Positions 18,844 through 28,296 of a stretch of DNA of 64,000 nt are shown piece by piece (the stretch's first letter is position 1; the number at the start of each line of letters is the position of its first letter). Both the position numbers and the translations under genes were made by a program. Origin of the DNA: Paraburkholderia youngii (GTDB taxonomy: Bacteria > Pseudomonadota > Gammaproteobacteria > Burkholderiales > Burkholderiaceae); contig NZ_JAALDK010000001.1 in the NCBI RefSeq assembly GCF_013366925.1, positions 3,837,165 to 3,901,164 of the forward strand. The letters run 5' to 3'. The notes under the pieces were generated by a model, which was not told where the DNA came from, did no database searches, and saw only the letters and a program-made list of their open reading frames with translations.

Positions 18844-19191
18844 GCGAGAAGATGAGAGTCCGTGGGGGCGCGTGATGCGCCCGCTTAGCCGTCAATTCTA
18901 CCTGACGAGCCCGCTCGCGGCAGGCGCTTGCGGCGTGCAGCCAACGGTGGGGCGGGTCTGGCGCGGATGCCGCAGTCACCGGGGCAGGCGCGCGGGGCTG
19001 TAACAGGAGGTAAAACGGGTTGGCGACGCGCGCCGCGCCGACTTAGGATGCGCTGCTGCGCGCGGCCCGCGCACCCGCGCTGGGCCTTCGCGCGGGGCAG
19101 GCTGCCTGAGCTGTCCACGCTGTTCTTCGTCGCTTGCACGAGGCTCCTCTGCTCGTGCGCCATGCTCGCCTCGTTGCCGGAGTTCTCTCGG
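18844..19191. other. 348-bp divergent region between glnS and ggt
   Basis: Promoters for both flanking genes must lie here. The sequence is very GC-rich and I see no clear consensus boxes, hairpin or small gene. The ggt reading frame is open from 18928, so a longer N-terminus for that protein is possible but lacks signal-peptide logic. Confidence 0.4.
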
Positions 19192-21012
19192 ATGTCTATC
19201 CCGATGCACGGCGCGTTTCGCGCGCCTTTCGCCCGCGCTTTGGCTAGCGCCCGATTTTCTTGCCGTACTCGTCGCGTGCTCGCTTCGGCGTGGTTTGCCG
19301 CGCTGGCCGTGAACGTGGCCGCGCCGCTGTCCGCTGCTGCGAAAACACCGCCGCCGAAGCCGGCGCTCGATGGGTCGGCCGTCGCCGCGCCGGACGGCTA
19401 CAGCGCCGACACCGCGCAGCAGATCTTCGCCGAAGGCGGCAACGCGGTCGATGCCGCGGTCGCGATGGCCTTCACGCTCGCCGTCACGCGGCCCGATGCG
19501 GGCAACCTCGGCGGCGGCGGTTTCATGACGCTGCTGGTCGACGGCAAGCCGTATTTTCTCGATTATCGCGAGCGCGCGCCGCAGCAGGCGAACCGCGACA
19601 TGTACCTCGACGACAAGGGCAACGTGGTGCCTGGCATGAGCACGGTCGGTCATCGCGCGGCGGCCGTGCCGGGCACTGTCGATGGTATGTGGCAAGCGCA
19701 GCGGCGCTTCGGCAAGCTCAAATGGAAGCAGGTGCTCGCGCCCGCGATCCATTACGCGACCGACGGCTTCCAGGTCGGCCCGCGCCTGCAGCAGCGACGC
19801 GACGCGGCCGCGAAAAGTTTCGCCGGCAAGACCAATTTCGACGCCTATTTCGGCAACCTGAAAGCGGGCGCGACGCTGCGCCAGCCGGAACTCGCGCAGA
19901 CGCTTGGGCGAATCGCGAGCGACGGCGGCAGCGAGTTTTACGAGGGCCGCACCGCTCAAATGATCGCCACGCAGATGTACGGCCACGGCCTGATCACGAG
20001 CCAGGATCTGAGCCAGTACAAGGCACTCTGGCGCGAGCCGCTCGCGGCCGACTGGCACGGCTACCGCGTGATCACCGCGCCACCGCCGAGCTCGGGCGGC
20101 GTCGGGCTGATCCAGTTGCTGAAAATGCGGGCCGCTCTGCAGCCGGCGTTCGACGGTCTCGCGTTGAATTCGGCGCCGTACATCCATCTGATCGCGCAGA
20201 TCGAGGATCGGGTATTCGCTGACCGGCAACGCTATATCGGCGACCCGGACGCATCGCCGGTACCGGTCGCGAAGCTGATCGACGACGGCTACCTCGCGCA
20301 GCGCGCGGCCGAAGTCAAATCCGGCGAAGCGCCCGGAGCGGCCCCGGAGAAGCCCGGCGTCGACGGCGCCGCGGCGACGGAGAAGGCGCAAACCACCCAT
20401 TTCTCGGTGGTCGACAAGTGGGGCAACGCGGTGTCGAACAGCTACACGCTGAACGGCGATTTCGGCTCGGGCGTCGTGGTGGACGGCGGCGGGTTCCTGC
20501 TGAACGATGCGATGGACGATTTCCTGATCAAGCCGGCCGGCGCCGGGGCGACGGGCGCGTCGGGCGCGTCGGGCGCGGCCTCGGCATCCGGCGCCGCCGA
20601 TGCCGATGCCGAGCCGAACATGATCGCGCCGGGCCGCCGCCCGATTTCGTCGATGACGCCCACGCTGCTGCTGAAGGACGGCAAGATCGCGCTGGCGATC
20701 GGCACGCCCGGCGGCTCGCGCATCCTGACGACGATCTTCCAGGTGATGACGAATCTGTCCGACTTCGAGATGTCGCCGATGGACGCGCTCGCCGCAATGC
20801 GTTTCCATCATCAGCTGCTGCCGCAAAAGACCATCTACTTCGAGCCGTACCATGCCGCGCCGGATGAGCTCGCCACGCAATTGAAGGAGCTCGGCTATAC
20901 GGTCGAGCAGCAGCCGTTCAACGGCGACGTGCAGATGATCCGCGTGAACGGCGCGACGCCCGAGCCAGCGAGCGATCCCCGTGGTGCCGGCGTGGCACGC
21001 GTGATACGGTAG
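19192..21012 (+). CDS. ggt: gamma-glutamyltransferase
   Basis: A 606-residue exported Ntn-hydrolase that cleaves glutathione and moves its gamma-glutamyl group. After the signal region come AEGGNAVDAAVAMAF and NLGGGGFM of the large subunit. Self-cleavage should occur before Thr401 in QTTHFSVVD, giving a small subunit beginning TTHFSV. LLNDAMDDF and the PGGSRI block (GTPGGSRILTTI) are present. After DDF there is an insertion of about 28 Gly/Ala/Ser residues absent from the E. coli enzyme, perhaps a disordered loop. I chose the ATG at 19192 because GGAG precedes it. Confidence 0.9.
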   Translation: MSIPMHGAFRAPFARALASARFSCRTRRVLASAWFAALAVNVAAPLSAAAKTPPPKPALDGSAVAAPDGYSADTAQQIFAEGGNAVDAAVAMAFTLAVTRPDAGNLGGGGFMTLLVDGKPYFLDYRERAPQQANRDMYLDDKGNVVPGMSTVGHRAAAVPGTVDGMWQAQRRFGKLKWKQVLAPAIHYATDGFQVGPRLQQRRDAAAKSFAGKTNFDAYFGNLKAGATLRQPELAQTLGRIASDGGSEFYEGRTAQMIATQMYGHGLITSQDLSQYKALWREPLAADWHGYRVITAPPPSSGGVGLIQLLKMRAALQPAFDGLALNSAPYIHLIAQIEDRVFADRQRYIGDPDASPVPVAKLIDDGYLAQRAAEVKSGEAPGAAPEKPGVDGAAATEKAQTTHFSVVDKWGNAVSNSYTLNGDFGSGVVVDGGGFLLNDAMDDFLIKPAGAGATGASGASGAASASGAADADAEPNMIAPGRRPISSMTPTLLLKDGKIALAIGTPGGSRILTTIFQVMTNLSDFEMSPMDALAAMRFHHQLLPQKTIYFEPYHAAPDELATQLKELGYTVEQQPFNGDVQMIRVNGATPEPASDPRGAGVARVIR

Positions 21013-21067
21013 ACGCCCCGCCGCGCTATCCCGCGAGCGGGCCATAAGCCGAACACGGGGAAAAACG

Positions 21068-21628
21068 ATGACCGAACAACAACCAACCAAACTAGTACTG
21101 CCGGGCTATCTGGACTCCGGCCCAGGCCACTGGCAAACGCGCTGGCAAGCGCTCGATCCCGCGTTCGTCCGCGTGCGGATGCCGGACTGGGACCACCCTT
21201 CGCGCGACGCCTGGTGTCGCACGCTGGCCGCCACGCTCGATTCCCTGGACGCGCCGGTCGTGTTCGCCGCTCACAGTCTCGGCTGTCTGACCACGGCGTT
21301 CTGGGCCTCGCAGTACGCGAGCGCGGCGCAACTCGCGAAAGTGGCCGGCGCGCTGCTGGTCGCCGTGCCCGATCCGGCCGAAGCGCATTTCCCGCGGGAC
21401 GCGACCGGCTTTGCGCCGGTGCCGCTCGAGCGCCTGCCGTTTGCGACGATCGTCGTGGCGAGCAGCGACGATCCGTATGGCGGCGTGCCGTTTTCACAAA
21501 CCTGCGCGAGCGCGTGGGGCAGCCGCTGGATCGGCATCGGCGCGCGCGGCCACATCAACGCCGATAGCGGCCTCGGCGATTGGGACGAGGGGCGGAGCTG
21601 GCTGGCTTCGCTAACGCGTGTGCGCTGA
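21068..21628 (+). CDS. RBBP9/YdeN-type alpha/beta hydrolase
   Basis: A 186-residue small serine hydrolase. It opens with VLPGYLDSGPGHWQTRW, a hallmark of the RBBP9/YdeN family. The nucleophile is in AAHSLGCLTT at about residue 73, the acid in the SSDDPYG segment and the histidine in RGHINADSGLGDW. No physiological substrate is established for most bacterial members. It follows ggt by 55 bases in the same direction. Confidence 0.9.
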   Translation: MTEQQPTKLVLPGYLDSGPGHWQTRWQALDPAFVRVRMPDWDHPSRDAWCRTLAATLDSLDAPVVFAAHSLGCLTTAFWASQYASAAQLAKVAGALLVAVPDPAEAHFPRDATGFAPVPLERLPFATIVVASSDDPYGGVPFSQTCASAWGSRWIGIGARGHINADSGLGDWDEGRSWLASLTRVR

Positions 21629-21646
21629 GTCTCGCCGCCTCGTCGA

Positions 21647-22867
21647 TCAGATCACCGCTTTCCGCTTCAACTCCGCAATCGTCTGCGCGTCGTATCCGAG
21701 CAGGTCGCGCAGCACGCGCTCGGTATGCTCGCCGAGCAGCGGCGGATGGCTCAGCGCCTGCGGCGGCGTGCCGGTCATGTTGATCGGATTGCGCACGAGC
21801 TTGACCGTGCCGCCCGACGGATGCGGCAGAGCCACCTGCAGACCGCGCGCGACCACCTGCTCGTTGTCGAACACTTCGTCGAGGTCATTGATCGGCCCGC
21901 ACGGCACGCCGGCCGCTTCGAGCGCCGCGATCCATTGTTGCTTGCCCTGCAAGCGGACCATGTCCGCGAGCATCGGCACGAGCAGTTCGCGGTTGCGCAC
22001 GCGCGCGGGGTTGGTCGCGAAACGGTCGTCGTCGGCGAGTTCAGGGCGGCCGCCCACCTCGACGAACTTGCGGAACTGTCCGTCATTGCCGACCGCGACG
22101 ATGATCCAGCCATCGCTCGTCTGGAAGGTCTGGTAGGGCACGATGTTCGGATGCGCGTTGCCCCAGCGTACCGGCGGCTGGCCGCTCGCGAGGTAGTTCG
22201 AGTTCATGTTGGCGAGCATCGCGACCTGCACGTCGAGTAGCGCCATGTCGATGTACTGGCCTTCGCCCGTGCGGTCGCGGTGCGTGAGCGCGGTCAGCAC
22301 GGCGATCGTCGAGTACATGCCGGTCATCAGGTCGGCGATCGCGACGCCGGCCTTCAGCGGGCCGCCGCCCGGCTGGCCGTCGCGCTCACCGGTAATGCTC
22401 ATGAAGCCGCCGATGCCCTGCACAATGAAGTCATAACCGGCGCGTTGCGCATACGGCCCGGTTTGCCCGAAGCCCGTGACCGAGCAGTAGATCAGGTCGG
22501 GCTTCACCGCTTTGAGCGATTCGTAGTCGAGGGCGTATTTCTTCAACTGGCCGACCTTGTAGTTTTCGAGCACGACGTCGCTTTGCGCGGCCAGTTCGCG
22601 CACGATCCTCTGGCCCTCGGGCGACGCGATGTCGAGCGTGACCGAGCGCTTGTTGCGGTTCGCCGCGAGATAGTAGGCGGCTTCGCGCGTGTCCGCGCCG
22701 TCCGGCGTCCGCAGATACGGCGGCCCCCAGTGGCGCGTGTCGTCGCCGACCTCGGGGCGTTCGATCTTGATGACGTCGGCGCCGAAATCGGCGAGCGTCT
22801 GCGCGCACCACGGACCGGCGAGCACGCGGGTGAGATCCAGCACGCGGATGTGACTGAGAGCGCCCAT
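21647..22867 (-). CDS. CaiB/BaiF family (class III) CoA-transferase
   Basis: A 406-residue family III CoA-transferase. It starts SHIRVLDLTRVLAGPWCAQ, then FGADVIKIERP, NRNKRSVTLD and a GYDFIVQGIGG block carrying the expected active-site aspartate. LKAGVAIADLMTGMYS follows. It fits the formyl-CoA:oxalate or succinyl-CoA:glutarate type, without proof. I chose the ATG at 22867 because homology starts there and AGGA precedes it. It is divergent from alaS and convergent with the hydrolase. Confidence 0.92.
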   Translation of the reverse strand: MGALSHIRVLDLTRVLAGPWCAQTLADFGADVIKIERPEVGDDTRHWGPPYLRTPDGADTREAAYYLAANRNKRSVTLDIASPEGQRIVRELAAQSDVVLENYKVGQLKKYALDYESLKAVKPDLIYCSVTGFGQTGPYAQRAGYDFIVQGIGGFMSITGERDGQPGGGPLKAGVAIADLMTGMYSTIAVLTALTHRDRTGEGQYIDMALLDVQVAMLANMNSNYLASGQPPVRWGNAHPNIVPYQTFQTSDGWIIVAVGNDGQFRKFVEVGGRPELADDDRFATNPARVRNRELLVPMLADMVRLQGKQQWIAALEAAGVPCGPINDLDEVFDNEQVVARGLQVALPHPSGGTVKLVRNPINMTGTPPQALSHPPLLGEHTERVLRDLLGYDAQTIAELKRKAVI

Positions 22868-23040
22868 GTTCCTGAATGTCTCCTGATGGTTGCAGGCCGC
22901 GCGGCGAGCCGCCATGCGCCATTTCGCGCGAAGTTTCGTGGAAGTCATCTTAAGCGATTCCCGCTCGCGGGCGCAGTCAGCCGAACGTCATAGCGCCGTT
23001 CGGACGATCGGACATGCGAGTGTCGCAGCGGGCGCATGCC

Positions 23041-23062
23041 GTGCTGGCCGGATGGCCAGCAC
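23041..23062. other. perfect 9-bp hairpin upstream of alaS
   Basis: GTGCTGGCC and GGCCAGCAC enclose the four-base loop GGAT. No T run follows on either strand, so it is not a standard terminator. It lies 37 bases before the alaS -10 box. Confidence 0.5.
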
Positions 23063-23098
23063 GCCGGCGCGCAGTGCCGCGCACGCGTGCCGATCCCG

Positions 23099-23104
23099 TA
23101 TAAT
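23099..23104 (+). promoter_or_regulatory. consensus -10 box of alaS
   Basis: TATAAT occurs 86 bases before the alaS ATG in otherwise GC-rich DNA. The -35 region at 17-18 bases upstream is weak (GTGCCG area), which suggests dependence on other contacts. A leader of about 80 bases would result. Confidence 0.6.
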
Positions 23105-23189
23105 CAGTCGTTTAAAGAAACAGACAGTTGGCGCATCCCATCGACCGCCAGTCTTCGTCAGGAACCGTCAGGACCGTCCCCCGCACGCT

Positions 23190-25814
23190 ATGAAAGCCGC
23201 TGATATCCGCGAGAAATTCCTCAAGTTCTTCGAATCGAAGGGCCATACGATCGTCCGTTCGTCGAGCCTCGTGCCCGGCAACGACCCGACGCTGCTCTTC
23301 ACCAATTCGGGGATGGTGCAGTTCAAAGATGTGTTCCTCGGCGCGGAATCGCGTCCGTATTCGCGCGCCACGACCGCGCAGCGCAGCGTGCGCGCCGGCG
23401 GCAAGCACAACGATCTCGAGAACGTCGGCTACACCGCCCGTCACCATACGTTCTTCGAGATGCTCGGCAACTTCTCGTTCGGCGACTACTTCAAGCGCGA
23501 CGCGATCCACTACGCGTGGGAACTGCTGACCGAAGTCTACAAGCTGCCGAAAGACAAGCTGTGGGTCACCGTCTACCAGGAAGACGACGAAGCGCACGAC
23601 ATCTGGGCGAAGGAAGTGGGCGTGCCGGTCGAGCGCATCATCCGCATCGGCGACAACAAGGGCGCGCGCTACGCGTCGGATAACTTCTGGCAGATGGCCG
23701 ACACCGGCCCGTGCGGCCCGTGCTCGGAAATCTTCTACGACCACGGCCCGGACGTGTGGGGTGGCCCGCCGGGATCGCCCGAGGAAGACGGCGACCGCTA
23801 CATCGAAATCTGGAACCTCGTGTTCATGCAGTTCAACCGCGACGCGCAGGGCAACATGACGCCGCTGCCGAAGCAATGCGTGGACACCGGCATGGGCCTC
23901 GAGCGTATCGCCGCAGTGCTGCAGCACGTGCACAGCAACTACGAGATCGACCTGTTCCAGGCGCTCATCCAGGCCGCCGGCCGCGAAACCGGCGTGACCG
24001 ATCTGACCAACAACTCGCTGAAGGTGATCGCCGATCACATCCGCGCGTGCTCGTTCCTGATCGTCGACGGCGTGATTCCGGGCAACGAAGGCCGCGGCTA
24101 CGTGCTGCGCCGCATCGTGCGCCGCGCGATCCGCCACGGCTACAAGCTCGGCAAGAAGGGTTCGTTCTTCCATCGCCTCGTCGCCGACCTGGTCGCGCAG
24201 ATGGGCGAAGCCTATCCGGAACTGGCGCAGGCCGAGCAGCGCGTGACCGACGTGCTGCGTCAGGAAGAAGAGCGCTTCTTCGAGACGATCGAGCACGGCA
24301 TGTCGATTCTCGAAGCCGCCTTGGCCGATCTCGACGCCAAGGGTGGCAAGACGCTCGACGGCGAACTCGCGTTCAAGCTGCACGACACCTACGGCTTCCC
24401 GCTCGACCTGACCGCGGACGTGTGCCGCGAGCGCGAAGTGACGGTCGACGAAGCCGCATTCGACGATGCGATGGCGCGTCAGCGCGAGCAGGCGCGCGCG
24501 GCGGGCAAATTCAAGATGGCCCAGGGCCTCGAATACTCGGGCGCGAAGACCACGTTCCACGGCTACGAAGAAATCGTCTTCGACGACGCGAAGGTCGTCG
24601 CGCTGTATGTGGACGGCGCGTCGGTGCAGCAGGTGCAAGCCGGTCAGCCGGCGGTCGTCGTACTCGATCACACGCCGTTCTACGCGGAGTCGGGCGGCCA
24701 GGTCGGCGACCAGGGCGTGCTCGCGAATGCCAGCACGCGCTTTGCCGTTGCCGATACGCTGAAGGTGCAGGCCGACGTGGTCGGCCATCACGGCACGCTC
24801 GAGCAGGGCACGCTGAAGGTTGGCGACGTCGTCAAGGCGGAAATCGACGCGGTGCGCCGCGCTCGCACGGCGCGCAACCACTCGGCCACGCACCTGATGC
24901 ACAAGGCGCTGCGCGAGGTGCTCGGTTCGCACGTGCAGCAGAAGGGCTCGCTCGTCGACGCCGACAAGACCCGCTTCGACTTCGCGCACAACGCGCCGAT
25001 GACGGACGAACAGATCCGCCGCGTCGAGGAAATCGTCAACGCGGAAGTGCTGGCGAACGCGCCCGGTATCGTGCGTTTGATGTCGTACGACGATGCGGTG
25101 AAGGGCGGCGCCATGGCACTGTTCGGCGAAAAGTACGGCGACGAAGTGCGCGTGCTCGACCTCGGCTTCTCGCGTGAGCTGTGTGGCGGTACGCACGTGA
25201 ATCGCTCGGGCGACATCGGCTTCTTCAAGATCGTGATGGAAGGCGGCGTCGCGGCCGGTATCCGTCGCGTCGAAGCGATCACCGGTGATAACGCGGTGCG
25301 CTACGTGCAGGAGCTCGAAGCGCGCGTCAACGCGGCAGCGGCCGTGCTGAAGGCGCAACCGGCGGAACTCACGCAGCGCATCGGCCAGGTGCAGGACCAG
25401 GTAAAGGCGCTCGAGAAGGAACTGAGCGCGCTGAAGTCGAAGATGGCGTCGAGCCAGGGCGACGAACTCGCCGGCCAGGCGATCGAAGTGGGCGGCGTGC
25501 ATGTGCTCGCGGCAACGCTCGAAGGCGCGGACGTGAAGACGCTGCGCGAAACGGTCGACAAGCTCAAGGACAAGCTGAAGAGCGCGGCGATCGTGCTCGC
25601 GTCGGTCGAAGGCGGCAAGGTCAGCCTGATCGCCGGTGTGACCGCCGACGCCAGCAGGAAGGTCAAGGCGGGCGAACTGGTCAACTTCGTGGCCCAGCAG
25701 GTGGGCGGCAAGGGCGGTGGCCGTCCGGACATGGCGCAGGCTGGCGGTACCGAACCGGCCAACCTGCCGGCGGCGCTCGCGGGCGTCAAGAGCTGGGTCG
25801 AAGGACAGCTTTGA
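23190..25814 (+). CDS. alaS: alanyl-tRNA synthetase
   Basis: An 874-residue class II synthetase of full length. It begins [19 protein letters not shown]. Motif blocks include [21 protein letters not shown], the editing-domain zinc motif [11 protein letters not shown] and CGGTH, and the C-terminal C-Ala/DHHA1 region ([14 protein letters not shown] and [12 protein letters not shown]). The frame is open 300 bases upstream, but conservation starts at the chosen ATG. A long frame on the opposite strand is a composition artefact. Confidence 0.98.
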   Translation: MKAADIREKFLKFFESKGHTIVRSSSLVPGNDPTLLFTNSGMVQFKDVFLGAESRPYSRATTAQRSVRAGGKHNDLENVGYTARHHTFFEMLGNFSFGDYFKRDAIHYAWELLTEVYKLPKDKLWVTVYQEDDEAHDIWAKEVGVPVERIIRIGDNKGARYASDNFWQMADTGPCGPCSEIFYDHGPDVWGGPPGSPEEDGDRYIEIWNLVFMQFNRDAQGNMTPLPKQCVDTGMGLERIAAVLQHVHSNYEIDLFQALIQAAGRETGVTDLTNNSLKVIADHIRACSFLIVDGVIPGNEGRGYVLRRIVRRAIRHGYKLGKKGSFFHRLVADLVAQMGEAYPELAQAEQRVTDVLRQEEERFFETIEHGMSILEAALADLDAKGGKTLDGELAFKLHDTYGFPLDLTADVCREREVTVDEAAFDDAMARQREQARAAGKFKMAQGLEYSGAKTTFHGYEEIVFDDAKVVALYVDGASVQQVQAGQPAVVVLDHTPFYAESGGQVGDQGVLANASTRFAVADTLKVQADVVGHHGTLEQGTLKVGDVVKAEIDAVRRARTARNHSATHLMHKALREVLGSHVQQKGSLVDADKTRFDFAHNAPMTDEQIRRVEEIVNAEVLANAPGIVRLMSYDDAVKGGAMALFGEKYGDEVRVLDLGFSRELCGGTHVNRSGDIGFFKIVMEGGVAAGIRRVEAITGDNAVRYVQELEARVNAAAAVLKAQPAELTQRIGQVQDQVKALEKELSALKSKMASSQGDELAGQAIEVGGVHVLAATLEGADVKTLRETVDKLKDKLKSAAIVLASVEGGKVSLIAGVTADASRKVKAGELVNFVAQQVGGKGGGRPDMAQAGGTEPANLPAALAGVKSWVEGQL

Positions 25815-25886
25815 ATCTGATGGTCGTTTTTGCCGAAGCCGTTCGGCTTGCGTCGAACCGGCTCGCCGGCGCGGCGGATTCAACGA

Positions 25887-26807
25887 TCAGACCGCATTCG
25901 TATCCACGGGCGCCGTCGCATCCCCGTCGGCCGTCCCTTCCTGCGACGCGACCAGCGCGCGCCGCAACGCATTGAGCGCCGACGAAAAATGCCCGCGTCG
26001 CCACACCAGCAGCGTGTCAATGATGCCGATATCGGGCAACTCGTGCACCGCGATATTGCTCGTGTCGGGCTGCAGATCGAGCACCGAGCGCGGTGCGACC
26101 GCGACGCCCGCGCCGGCCGCCACGCACGCGACGATCGCGTGATACGAGCCGAGCTCCAGCACGCGCTCCGGCCGCACCCCGTGCTCCAGATACCACTTCT
26201 CGATATACGCGCGATAAGCGCAGCCGCGCTCGAACGCGATCAGCGTCGATAGCGCGATGTCGCGCACTTCGCGGATCGGCCGATGGCCGCGCGGCGTCAG
26301 CATCACGAGTTCCTCGCGGAAGATCGGCACGGTCTCGAACACATCGCCGAGCGTCGCGGGGTCGAGCGGCGTCGCGACCAGCGCCGCATCGACCTCGAAT
26401 TCGCGCACGCGCTCGATCAGCCTGCCGGTCGTGCCGGTCTCCAGCTCCAGTTCGACGGCCGGCCATTGCTGGTGATATTGCGCGAGCAGGGCCGGCAGAC
26501 GCGTCGCCGCAACGCTTTCCATCGTGCCGAGGCGCAGACGCCCGCTCGGGCGATCCTCGCGCACCGCGTGACGCGCCTCGTCGGCGAGCGCGAGCAGCCG
26601 TTCGGCGTAGGGCAGCAGGGTCTCGCCGGCCGGCGTCAGCACGAGCCGGCGGCCGTCGCGGATGAACAGCTCGGTGCCGAGCTGCTCCTCGAGTTGCTTG
26701 ATGCGCGTGGTCACGTTCGATTGCACGCGATTGAGCTTTGCCGCGGCGCGCGTCACGCCGTTTTCGCGTACGACCGCGCGAAAAATGGTCAGAGCGGCCA
26801 GATCCAT
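25887..26807 (-). CDS. LysR-family transcriptional regulator
   Basis: A 306-residue regulator. The N-terminal wHTH is MDLAALTIFRAVVRENGVTRAA, then RVQSNVTTRIKQLEEQLG. Effector-domain segments are GRLRLGTMESVAATRLP and EVDAALVATPLD. It is divergent from an MFS transporter gene across 101 bases, the classic arrangement in which the LysR protein controls the transporter. It is convergent with alaS. Confidence 0.93.
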   Translation of the reverse strand: MDLAALTIFRAVVRENGVTRAAAKLNRVQSNVTTRIKQLEEQLGTELFIRDGRRLVLTPAGETLLPYAERLLALADEARHAVREDRPSGRLRLGTMESVAATRLPALLAQYHQQWPAVELELETGTTGRLIERVREFEVDAALVATPLDPATLGDVFETVPIFREELVMLTPRGHRPIREVRDIALSTLIAFERGCAYRAYIEKWYLEHGVRPERVLELGSYHAIVACVAAGAGVAVAPRSVLDLQPDTSNIAVHELPDIGIIDTLLVWRRGHFSSALNALRRALVASQEGTADGDATAPVDTNAV

Positions 26808-26822
26808 GATTCTCTCCCGGCG

Positions 26823-26846
26823 ATGAATGACATCCTAATTATTCAT
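26823..26846. promoter_or_regulatory. inverted repeat in the LysR/MFS divergent promoter
   Basis: ATGAAT (26823-26828) and ATTCAT (26841-26846) are inverted half-sites 12 bases apart in AT-rich DNA just upstream of the LysR start. A LysR autoregulatory site is expected here. Confidence 0.4.
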
Positions 26847-26908
26847 TTTTGGTGATTGAAAGGTCAAGCTAATATGGATTCACTCCATCGCTGCTCGACC
26901 GTCCGATC

Positions 26909-28210
26909 ATGAACGACCTTGTTTCCCACGCGTACTCGCGCTTCAACGAACCGCACGCGGGCCGGCGCGCGGCGCTCGCCTGCATGGCCGCGCTGGCCGT
27001 CGCGCTCGGGATCGGGCGCTTTGCTTTTACGCCGCTGTTGCCGCTGATGCTGCACGGCGCCGCGCTCGGCCAGCCGCACCTCGATATCCAGCATGGCGGC
27101 TGGCTCGCGTCGTTCAATTACGCCGGCTATTTCGTCGGCGCAATGACGTGCGCGGCGCTGCGGGCCGAGCCCGCGCGCATGGTACGCGTCGGACTCGCCG
27201 CGACCGTGCTGCTGACGCTCGCGATGGGCGTCACGGGCCAGTTCTGGGCTTGGGCGCTGGTGCGCTTCGTCGCCGGCGCGGTCAGCGCGTGGACCTTCGT
27301 GTTCGCGTCGCAGTGGGGCTTGCGGCGGCTCGCCGAACTCGGCGCAAATGAGTGGAGCGGGGTCATCTACACCGGGCCGGGCGTGGGCATCGTCGGGACC
27401 GGCCTGCTGGTCAGCGTCGCGGGCGGCTATGGCGCGGTGGTCGGATGGATCGGCTTTGCGTTGATCGGCGCGGTGCTGACCGTGCTGGTGTGGCCGGTGT
27501 TCGGGGAGACGCGGCGCGTGGGGGCGGCGAAGCCTGCCGTTGCGAGCTCCTCGACCGCAAAATCCGCCACCGGATCACGCGCTGCCGCAAACCAGCCGCC
27601 CCGTACGGCCGGCGTTCAGACGAGCCGTGCCGACGCATTCTGGCTGGTGCTGCTCTACGGCATCCCGGGCTTCGGCTACATCATCACCGCGACCTTTCTG
27701 CCGGTCATCGCGCGCCACGCGTTGCCGGGCTCGGCATGGCCGGACCTGTTCTGGCCGATGTGCGGTGCCGCGCTGATCGTCGGCGCGTTGCTCGCCGCGC
27801 GTTTGCCCTTGCATTGGGACAACCGCACGCTGCTCGCGGGATCGTATGTGCTGCAGGCAATCGGCATCGCGTTGGGCATCGTGTGGCCGACGGCGGGCGG
27901 TTTTTCGCTCGGCAGCATCCTGATCGGCCTGCCGTTTACCGCGATCACGCTATTCGCGATGCGCGAGGCGCGGCGGCTGCGCGGCGACGACGCGGCCGGG
28001 CTGATGGGTTATGCGACGGCGGCCTACGGCATCGGACAGATCGCGGGTCCGTTGGTGGCCGCGCCGATTGCCGCCCACACCGGATCGTTTTCGCTGGCGC
28101 TGTGGCTCGCCGCGGGCGCGTTGCTGGCGGGGGCGGCAGGGCTGATCGCGGTGATGCGCGTGCCGCGCGGACCGCGCCGGGGTCGCATGCCGGATTGCGG
28201 TTGCAACTAG
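26909..28210 (+). CDS. MFS transporter, YbfB/YjiJ type
   Basis: A 433-residue polytopic protein with about 12 hydrophobic segments and a central polar linker at about residues 205-235. The N-terminal GIGRFAFTPLLPLM and SFNYAGYFVGA blocks are diagnostic of the YbfB/YjiJ MFS group. These are presumed drug or metabolite exporters with few known substrates. It is divergent from a LysR gene that probably regulates it. Confidence 0.9.
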   Translation: MNDLVSHAYSRFNEPHAGRRAALACMAALAVALGIGRFAFTPLLPLMLHGAALGQPHLDIQHGGWLASFNYAGYFVGAMTCAALRAEPARMVRVGLAATVLLTLAMGVTGQFWAWALVRFVAGAVSAWTFVFASQWGLRRLAELGANEWSGVIYTGPGVGIVGTGLLVSVAGGYGAVVGWIGFALIGAVLTVLVWPVFGETRRVGAAKPAVASSSTAKSATGSRAAANQPPRTAGVQTSRADAFWLVLLYGIPGFGYIITATFLPVIARHALPGSAWPDLFWPMCGAALIVGALLAARLPLHWDNRTLLAGSYVLQAIGIALGIVWPTAGGFSLGSILIGLPFTAITLFAMREARRLRGDDAAGLMGYATAAYGIGQIAGPLVAAPIAAHTGSFSLALWLAAGALLAGAAGLIAVMRVPRGPRRGRMPDCGCN

Positions 28211-28296
28211 CACCGAAAACAAATCTCGCACGAGCGCACTAAAATGACCGCTTTCCGTCATTCCCTCGCGCCTGTCGCCGGGCGCGTCGCTCGACC

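Noticed and set aside
25832..25847. GCCGAA-GCCG-TTCGGC hairpin after alaS as a terminator
   Set aside because: The stem is only 6 bp and no T run follows in either direction.
23112..25883. 923-codon open frame opposite alaS
   Set aside because: It is fully antisense to an essential conserved gene, has no family motif, and long antisense frames are expected at this GC content. The same holds for frames opposite valS (52897-55767), glnS (17083-18855) and ggt (18976-21090).
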